Assembly: GCA_900642245.1 (NCBI GenBank)
Contig: CAAAJI010000043.1
Span: 163,425-227,424 of the forward strand
Direction: 5' to 3'
Source: Fragilaria radians
Lineage: Eukaryota; Bacillariophyta; Fragilariophyceae; Fragilariales; Fragilariaceae
DNA: 64,000 nucleotides
Shown: positions 56,901-64,000 of the stretch, piece by piece
Layout of the letters: each line of letters opens with the position of its first letter
Numbering within the stretch: position 1 is the stretch's first letter
Notes under the pieces: generated by a model
The model's input: the letters and a program-made list of their open reading frames with translations, nothing else
The model's database searches: none
Told to the model about the DNA's origin: nothing
Program-made: the position numbers and the translations under genes

Positions 56901-58667
56901 TGGTACCCTTTACTTTACATACTTTGGACCGGAAGCGGATGCTGCAGTCATGAATATCGCCAAATTTGATGCAATGACTCTTGGCAATCACGAATTCGAT
57001 GAGGGAGATGCGACCTTAGCTGGTTTTGTTAAGAAGTTACAGGGAACTACAATCTTGTCTGCGAATCGTAAGTTGGCATTAAAGGATCTCACTCGTTTTT
57101 ATCAAAATGTGTCTAATAATTCCTCTATAAAACAGTGAAACCAGCTGTGGCATCTGCACTTAATGCCCTAGAAGGAGAAGATAAGATTCAGAAATATTTT
57201 ATCAAAACTCTGAAATCCGGACAAAAGCTTGGTATCTGTGGAATTACGATCAAGTCAACTACGGAGCTTTCCTCCTTTCCTGATCCTGGAACCACGCTTG
57301 ATGATGAAATGAAGACAGCAACTTCTTGCGTGCAAGAGTTGAAAGAATTGGGAGTAAATAAGATTGGACTTTTGACTCATGTTGGATATGACAACGACAT
57401 CAAATGGTTCACTAAGATCCCTGGTGTGTCATTCGTTATTGGTGGTCATTCGCATTCTCTGCTCGGAAACAAGAAGTTTGATAAATTTAATTTCCCAAGC
57501 AGGGCGACGTATGCAACATTGGTAAACAATGTGTGTGTTGTGACAGCATGGGAATATGTTAAAGTTGTCGGTGCCATGACTCTTGAGTTTGATACTAAAG
57601 GAAATCTTGTGTCCTGCAAAGGCGATGTCAAGATACCCTTGAACTCTGATAAATTCGAAGTTCGTGATGCTAATCCACGCTTTAACTTGCCTGCTTCTGA
57701 TGCTGAAAAAACTGTGTCATATTTAGTCAACGAGGGTCCTTTCATCCCTGCCATTGAAGATCCTAGTGTGGTCACTGCACTTAAGCCATTTGTTGATCAA
57801 CTTCAAGCGAGATCGAACCAAGTGATCGCCACAACATCAGAGCCTATTTGTCACACGTACGGAGAAGCTGATCCCGTATGTCCTGGTAAGGAAATCCGCT
57901 CTCGCCTTGGGGGAGGGGTGTGCAATCTTGTTTCACAAGGATTTCTTTTCAACGTCCCAACCGCAGATGTTGCCATTCAAAATCGTGGAGGGTGCAGGAC
58001 TGACATCCAGTCAGGACAATTTAGTAAGTCTTTCCTTTCAAAATTTTCTTTCCTGCAGCTTTTTGCGTTATACTCACAATATACCTTTCATCAGCCTTTG
58101 GCAATGCCTTTCAGATTCTTCCATTTACCAATGTTCTAGTAACATTAGTCATGACCGGCGACCAGATTCGTAGAGTAATTGAAGACTCTATGGAATTTTT
58201 CTTGGGGCCTACTGGTGGAGGGGGAGGATCATACGCTTTTGCGGCAGGTCTTCGTTTTGAAGTCAACTACAACGCTACTTTCGGAAATCGTATTACTAAG
58301 CTTGAAGTGAACAAACGTCTCAAAGAAACCTGGAGACCAATTGGATTGACGGAGACATACACAGTTGTCACTAATGATTTCATTGCGTAAGTAAACTTTG
58401 GATTTGCTCTCTTCATTCATAAACTTGAGCTTACAAAAATGGCTTTCAAACTTCAGAACTCCACGGGATGGATACTTCACATTTAGTGAGATTGATAAGT
58501 CTGATCCAACAAAGTTTCTCAATACTTTCATTCTCTATGCGCAGTCTTTCATTGATTTTGTAAAAGATAGGGGAACTCTCAAAGATCCACCTCTCTCTGA
58601 GTACTCAACGCAGAAGATCACGTTCGCAAACGGGACGTCTTATTCTGTTCAAGATTCTCCGGTTTAA
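53996..58667 (+). CDS. Secreted EGF / phytase-esterase-like / 5'-nucleotidase fusion, 1465 aa
   Basis: Five exons: 53996-55202, 55268-57067, 57136-58023, 58095-58386, 58457-58667. Introns are 65-71 bp with GTAAGT donors; the sum is 4398 nt in frame. An N-terminal signal peptide (LTLLAPLWLVCVAG) precedes an EGF-like Cys-rich region (about 28-125). A propeller follows, with an esterase-like-activity-of-phytase stretch (LEGIAVSRLGGFWVVSEGAG; KIEGVAVTRSGKVWIVNDND). Then a metallophosphatase with HINDHHS, HAGDALTG, GNHEFD, THVGYDND and GGHSHS metal-site motifs. It ends in a 5'-nucleotidase C-terminal domain (QNRGGCR, FGNAFQILPF, DGYFTF). No hydrophobic GPI tail, so probably soluble and secreted. 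Likely hydrolyses nucleotides or organic phosphate outside the cell for phosphorus scavenging; substrate is inferred. Confidence 0.88.
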
Positions 58668-60289
58668 TGTTTCTTGATTTCTTTTATGTGACCGTGATTC
58701 AAAGGTATAATGTTAGCACTTAAAAAATACAACTTGTTTGTCCGAGGAAACATTTTCTATTTAATGATACATCTGAGTTTCTATTTTGATGTTTAAGTAT
58801 TGCCTTACTTTTACTGTTAAGAGGAATTTCAATTAATTCTAATTTTCAAAGAGAAATGCAAGTAAAGAGTACGAATATTCTTGTCTGGAAACGAAAACTA
58901 CTAAGGTTATTTACCAAATCTGAATTCACGTTGATTTTTAAGTTGCTGCTCGCTTTGCAATGACACAGTAAACCGATTTATTTTGTTGAGAATAGCATAT
59001 CTTTCAATTTCCCGATATGAACTTTCAACAATAATTATGATATGAATTTTCTTTTATTGTTATTTGTGAACACAGAATATGGAAGTCATAAATTTTAAAA
59101 GCATACCTAACAAATCTCTGTAAGATATTGTATATACGAATGATTGAGTATTGATTTTGGAAAAGTGGAAAGATAGACATTGTCACTACTTGTACAATTA
59201 TTTTTAAGGGATAAGATCTTATTGCTGCTTGATCTTTCTTTTAGATGTTACTAATGTTGGATTTGTTGGAATGTCAAAAGAAGGTTGCTGATGTTGGAGA
59301 ATCAAAAAGTCAATTTAATGTTGTCATTGGTTGAAATTCATTATCATTGCTCTTTTCACTTTAAGTCTTTTTTGTAAAAGAGATTAAGAAATGAGGAAAT
59401 GAAAGATTAATATTATATCAGTTATCCCAAAAATGCTACAATTGTATGGATCGACAAAAGCAATGCCGTTTTAACTAGATTTACATTAGACTCTAGATTA
59501 TGGAATTTATGCTCTAAAAGCATGAAAGATCTTTTCTTGATTCAAAGTTATAATGCCATGTTTTCTTCTCATGTTTTTGAACAAATATCTTGTTAATTGT
59601 AGTTTAATATTGCTATTGAGAGCTCTCCATTATGTACTGCAAGTTTTATAGCATTTGCACCAAAAAACGGGTAATGATTTTCTCAGACACAAATTCAAGA
59701 CGACCACATAAGTTTGAACCTACACGTACATTAATTCAAGGAAAAGTGGTAATTATCTACAATCACCTTCCCTGAATTACTTTCTGTGTGCATGCAATGT
59801 TGCTGTTGATTGCATACAGAGCATATTCAACTGAAAATTTTGCCTCATTTGTATTCTGCTTAACAATTTTTCTTCCTCCTGTGGTACTTTCATGTCAATT
59901 ACCTCCTTTCAAAGTGGCACTAAAAATGGTTGAATAATTTTTAACCTTAATACCACTACATTGGTGTCTTCTCCTTTGCCAACTAAGTTACTCCATGATT
60001 CACCTCTCTCATCACCAAAATCTTTGCAAGTCTTATTAAAACTGAGCTTTGGGTACCCATTAAAATACCTATTGCATTTATTTTGACTTCTCATTGAGTT
60101 ACATCAACTCCTGTGTCATGTAGTAAAACAATGAGAAAACATACTTCCTTCATCATTGTCATTGTTATTGTGCTTAGTCACTCCTGCAAGGAGAACACTA
60201 TAATGCAGTACAAGTCCTTTTTTCGTAGTAATTCGAATCATTGTTAAAAGGACCACCATTTGACAAAAGCATGGGCGCTTTACTTTACT
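58668..60289. other. Intergenic region
   Basis: 3' flank of the ecto-phosphatase, then AT-rich sequence that may include further decayed pol downstream of the gag debris. No motif secures that. Confidence 0.4.
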
Positions 60290-61070
60290 TCACTTCTTTA
60301 CATTGTTGACCAGCCTTGGATTCCAAATTATGTGATCAGTGGACTGATTATCCAATAAAATTTGATTCTTCTTTTCAGCAATATTTGCAAGCTGTGCATA
60401 AAATTCATTTTATCCATTGATTTCTTGTGATGTATTTTCATTTGTATTTCCCACTTGATTGATTTCCTTGATTTCCATCTGTTTGATTGACTTGTTGTAC
60501 ATGTTATAGTTATTGTCAAATGATTGACTAGATATGTTAACAAATGCTTGCCAGTTGTCTTGTATGGGCAATTTGGCATTACTTTCTAGTTGTGCTAAAG
60601 ATGACATAGAAATTTGCATATCTTCTGATTCATTCCTGTTCTTGCTCGCATTGACTTCTAACATTGATCCAATGAGAATGCTTAAGATTTTGCCAAATTT
60701 GACTGATATGTGTGTAAATGTTTGATTTATACTTCAAATAATGTATTGAATTCTATTCTTAGTTGTTGGTTCTCCAGAGGTTTCAAATTATTGTCTTTAT
60801 TTTGACTTGATCGTAATGTGTAGCCATCAATCTATAGCTGTTGCAATGTTGTAGCCATGTGCGCATGTCTTCTTTATCTGATTGATGAGATATGACATTG
60901 TAATTTTGTGATCAGAAGCTTACTTAGCTGCTACCAAATAGCATTTTTATTATTGAAACGTCTTCTTGAGAATCAACCTCTGTTGTTGGTTGATGCTATT
61001 CTGTCAACCATTTTGTCCAAATCCTCTACCACGTGAGATATCCATGTCCTTGTGCTTGTGTAATACGCTC
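60290..61070 (-). pseudogene. Decayed copia gag-protease, family B type
   Basis: Minus-strand pieces collinear with 25.0-26.3 kb: near 60.85-61.05 kb a frame reads NQQQRLILKKTF and then SYLINQIKKTCAHGYNIATA, matching AFLINQIKKTFLHGDDIATA. Near 60.55-60.62 kb SLAQLES and WQAFVNIS match SFAQLEG and GQAFVNAS. Near 60.32-60.39 kb YAQLANIAEKKNQILLDNQST matches the protease block. Most of gag between the first two pieces is deleted. Confidence 0.8.
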
Positions 61071-61111
61071 ATTTCTATCTCATGACGTGAGGAATGTTGA
61101 AATAACTGGGT

Positions 61112-61324
61112 GGGGGGGGGGGGGGGGGGGGGGGTAGTAATTTAGTTTTACGTACGTAATTATACTAATTAATACAAGTCGCTACTCGACTACTACCAAT
61201 AAGCGACTTAATTTAACTTAACTTATTNNNNNNNNNNNNNNNNNNNNGTCGTAGTGTCTGTAGTAGTATACGTGTAGTNTGTAGNGTGACGTGGTGAGAG
61301 TGTGAGTAGTNGGGGGGGGGGGGG
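61112..61324. other. Poly-G tract, 20-N gap and low-quality sequence
   Basis: A run of 23 G (61112-61134), then about 90 bp of odd sequence, 20 N (61228-61247), more odd sequence with single N bases, then 13 G (61312-61324). Probably two read ends failing in one poly-G tract and joined with a fixed-size gap. Confidence 0.85.
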
Positions 61325-61394
61325 TTGGATAATTTTTATTCCGATTAATCATAAATTCAATGCACTGCATCAACAATGCATTTATAACATTTCT

Positions 61395-62696
61395 ATGATT
61401 TCAACTGCAGGACGATTGTTACGACTTTCAGCTCTATTAAATGTCTTGCTTTTCATTGTAATAATCCATCTGACTCTTAAAGAAAGTCGTATTAATGAAT
61501 CTAGCATAGAGGACGACCTTCGATTTATTATTCCTTCAAAAGAATGTCGCTTTTGGAATCAAAGTATCCAGAAATCATCGGGAGGCGGTCAATGTGATAA
61601 CAAAGATGGTATCTTGCTAATTCAACGAGGGGATGGACAATCCGCAGTGGGTACTATGTTCTTTCTTTATACTGTTAATCAATTGATTTATGCTGATAAA
61701 TATAATCTTTTGCCATGGATACATTTCTTGCCCAAACCACCTTGCTATGATCCCAACGTACATGGAACGTCAACAATTACATTTCAAATGTTAACAGGGG
61801 CGGTAGAAGAACAAATTTACGGAATAGGAGATCAGTATTGCAGATTTGCCAAACAAAATTCATACTATCCTGGACCACTCAAATTCTCCAAGGAGTTGAA
61901 GCTTCAGAACTTTTCCCTACAGGGCAATGGCGTATTCGACACATACTTTCAATCATTTGGATACCCTCCAGACGATACTTCCTGTCAAGCAAAGCCCCTA
62001 ATTATTCTTAAGCCACGTTCCATCGATCCTGGGATGCACTTTTGTGCACCCTGGGCGGCTCAGGCATGGCCACATAAAACCATACCCTTGGCAAGTCGTC
62101 CGGAGGGTCAGAATATCACAGTTCATGAATGGCTTCAAACTAAGCGTCGCTTAGCTTCTACGCAAGTTCAGCGATATTTTAAGCCTCTACCGTGGTTGAT
62201 GCATCATATTCGGGAGGCAAATCCTTCCTCCAGTTGCCTTGCCATGCATATACGAATGACAGATAAGGGAAATGGAAGAATTAAGCAGCCATTGACACGC
62301 TTTCAAGAATATGCAGAAGCCTATACCAAGGCATCTAAAGGAAATCCGATTTTTGTGGCAACGGATGATGCCACTGTCATACGAACCATACAATCCGATT
62401 GGAAAATTTCATACCTCCGTTATCAAAAAGCTGCCATTCGGATGGAGGGGGGATCCTCTGCAATATTTCATCAGTTCTTAAATGAAACTCATCGTACCAA
62501 TACAGAAGGTCTGGTCGATATCTATGCAATGTCCAAATGCCACTTCTTTGTGCATGGTTACTCCGCAATGGCAGAGGCAACTTTATATGTCAATCCAGAA
62601 TTACACAATCGATCGGTCAACGTTGATGTACCGACCAAAGAGAAAAGATCTGTTCTCAATTTTCAGCAATTGGTGATTGAATTTTACCAATCATAA
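61395..62696 (+). CDS. Single-domain fucosyltransferase-like type II protein, 433 aa
   Basis: Start taken at ATG 61395, directly before a signal anchor (LSALLNVLLFIVIIHLTL); the open frame upstream runs into the poly-G scar. The lumenal part matches half A of the protein at 41.7-44.2 kb almost throughout: DGILLIQRGDGQSAVGTMFF, LKPRSIDPGMHFCAPWAAQA, MHIRMTDKGNGR, FVATDDAT, FFVHGYSAMAEAT. It ends at FYQS, exactly where half A passes into the linker of the larger protein. The HxRxTDK and ATDD blocks support a GT23-like fold, but half A lacks a clean C-terminal S-x-x-S block, so activity is less certain than for half B. Golgi location inferred. Confidence 0.78.
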   Translation: MISTAGRLLRLSALLNVLLFIVIIHLTLKESRINESSIEDDLRFIIPSKECRFWNQSIQKSSGGGQCDNKDGILLIQRGDGQSAVGTMFFLYTVNQLIYADKYNLLPWIHFLPKPPCYDPNVHGTSTITFQMLTGAVEEQIYGIGDQYCRFAKQNSYYPGPLKFSKELKLQNFSLQGNGVFDTYFQSFGYPPDDTSCQAKPLIILKPRSIDPGMHFCAPWAAQAWPHKTIPLASRPEGQNITVHEWLQTKRRLASTQVQRYFKPLPWLMHHIREANPSSSCLAMHIRMTDKGNGRIKQPLTRFQEYAEAYTKASKGNPIFVATDDATVIRTIQSDWKISYLRYQKAAIRMEGGSSAIFHQFLNETHRTNTEGLVDIYAMSKCHFFVHGYSAMAEATLYVNPELHNRSVNVDVPTKEKRSVLNFQQLVIEFYQS

Positions 62697-64000
62697 CAAA
62701 GTAAACTCTCTGCCATTTTCCTTTCTACTCACGAATGGGAGCATTGACAAGGATACACACACAAAAGAAAAGAAATAAAAGAACATTTGGTAACGTGATG
62801 AAAGCAATACCTGTTCAATGGATTCAGGTTCAATCTCCACGGTATGAGGAGTAGTCTCATCAAAGCATTGGCCTTGGACTCTACGCTCATTCTCAACAAT
62901 GTAATTTTTCAATTTTGAAAGCACTTACATTCTGAACATATTCATAGACACAGATCACTTCATGCAAATACAGCTTGATGATAAGTTTGTATGATGATCA
63001 CAAAGGAAAGTCAATGTTGATATCTGTTATTTGGAGTTATAAATAAATGCTTGTTCCAGTGCCTTGCATATTACGATATGACGTGGGATGGCATTGCACA
63101 TCAAACCATATAGGAATGATGAGATGATATTGGATGAGGTGGAAGCGTTAAGATCAGCGGAAAAAATCCTTCATTTCTCCTATTGAGTTTCAAGCTCCCA
63201 TAATTTGGAAGGAATTTGCAAATAGACTATCAAAGGACCAGGATCCCACGTACTATCAAAAGCGCTTTGCACATTTGCCAAGGCAATTAGCATTCATGAT
63301 CTTTTTAGGTTGTGACACATTGCCAAAATTAACAAATTATTCTAATGAATCAAGTAGTTGGATCTTCAATTTTACTTCTTTCCAAAATTATATTTGGTAC
63401 TCCAACAAATGCAAAGCACTTTCTCAGATTCAACCCTTAACTTAGCATTTATTTCTCGCACAGATAATTAGGATACGTAATGTCTCTTGCACATTTGTCA
63501 CATTTATAGATGGAATCCTCCAAATGATCAAACTTTCAAGATTAGAAAATTAACAGCCAGTGCATTTTCTTGAAACAGCATTATCAGAAACCAAGAGTAG
63601 AGAAAAAGCCCATTCGATTTTTAAAAACGTTATTTCATATCAACGTTGATACTGTTTTAAAGCCGCCAAAATTTTTGCATCGTGGGCTCTAGAGTGGGCA
63701 CGAGCTTGGCCTCTAAGAGCTCCCTAGTTGGGTAGATTTGGGACTCATACGAGCTCTTTTTCCTTTGGAATTATCATGTGAATAAGGAAAAATTGACATC
63801 ATCATTATTGTTGCACCGTGAATACGAAGATTCATTATTCGAAACAATTGGATCTGCGTAGCAAAGCGAGCGTCCGAAGTACGAGCGTTTCCCTATGAAA
63901 GCATTCGTGTTACATTCAATACCCTTGTACCTCTTTTTACACAATGATGACTAGATGCTACATCAGGTCTTTGAATGGAAAGAAGGAAGATGATATCATT
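62697..64000. other. Intergenic region to window end
   Basis: A minus-strand stretch at about 62.80-62.92 kb (frame containing GQCFDETTPHTVEIEPE, followed by a GTATTG donor-like site) may be an exon or decayed coding DNA; it was not confirmed. Nothing else seen. Confidence 0.35.

Noticed and set aside
62691..62924. Minus-strand 77-aa frame with GQCFDETTPHTVEIEPE and a donor-like GTATTG
   Set aside because: Part of it looks coding, but the continuation is hydrophobic intron-like sequence and no partner exon was found; noted in the intergenic entry only.
1..64000. tRNA, rRNA or small RNA genes
   Set aside because: A visual scan for T-loop (GTTCRANYC) contexts with matching acceptor stems found none convincing; a covariance-model search would be needed to exclude them.

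Overview
The window looks like nuclear DNA of a diatom, AT-rich and close to a low-GC species. The grounds are: short GT-AG introns (65-91 bp) in otherwise intron-poor genes; an LCIB-type theta carbonic anhydrase family; secreted beta-propeller and fucosyltransferase-like families typical of diatoms; and copia retrotransposons with diatom-style gag and pol. Species is not assigned. It is a draft assembly with one 543-N gap, two 20-N gaps and visible junction artefacts.

Layout. 1-8.9 kb: a near-perfect inverted duplication (arms 1-2058 and 6810-8864) carries two head-to-head theta carbonic anhydrase genes, around a spacer holding an old copia element; the right copy has two 1-bp deletions. 9.9-10.7 kb: copia gag debris. 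11.0-13.8 kb: a type II membrane protein with an SGNH-hydrolase-like domain. 15.4-16.4 kb: a third, intact, diverged theta carbonic anhydrase gene. 18-19 kb: gag debris. 20-21.8 kb: a fucosyltransferase-like Golgi protein. 22.8-29.6 kb: copia debris, then a young copia element with 219-225 bp LTRs and an N gap in its reverse transcriptase. 29.7-34.6 kb: an unrecognised protein and a PH-domain protein. 35.0-35.9 kb: an internally deleted Mutator-like element with terminal inverted repeats and a 9-bp target duplication. 37.2-41.5 kb: a CNNM-type transporter and a rhomboid protease. 41.7-44.2 kb: a protein with two fucosyltransferase-like domains. 45-48.2 kb: a membrane-anchored beta-propeller protein split by an assembly error. 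48.5-53 kb: nested copia remains with three stray LTRs. 54-58.7 kb: a five-exon secreted EGF / phytase-esterase-like / 5'-nucleotidase fusion. 60.3-61.3 kb: copia debris and a poly-G assembly scar. 61.4-62.7 kb: a single-domain paralogue of the 41.7 kb glycosyltransferase. The rest is intergenic.

The host genes fall into two groups. One is inorganic carbon handling (three theta carbonic anhydrase loci, with N-termini that look mitochondrial). The other is secretory or cell-surface proteins (three fucosyltransferase-like proteins, the SGNH-like protein, rhomboid, CNNM, propeller and ecto-phosphatase). The points most worth a second look are a conserved 6-nt microexon in all three carbonic anhydrase loci, the young palindrome around an old retroelement, a copia element whose primer-binding site matches its own LTR, and the one-domain/two-domain glycosyltransferase pair.
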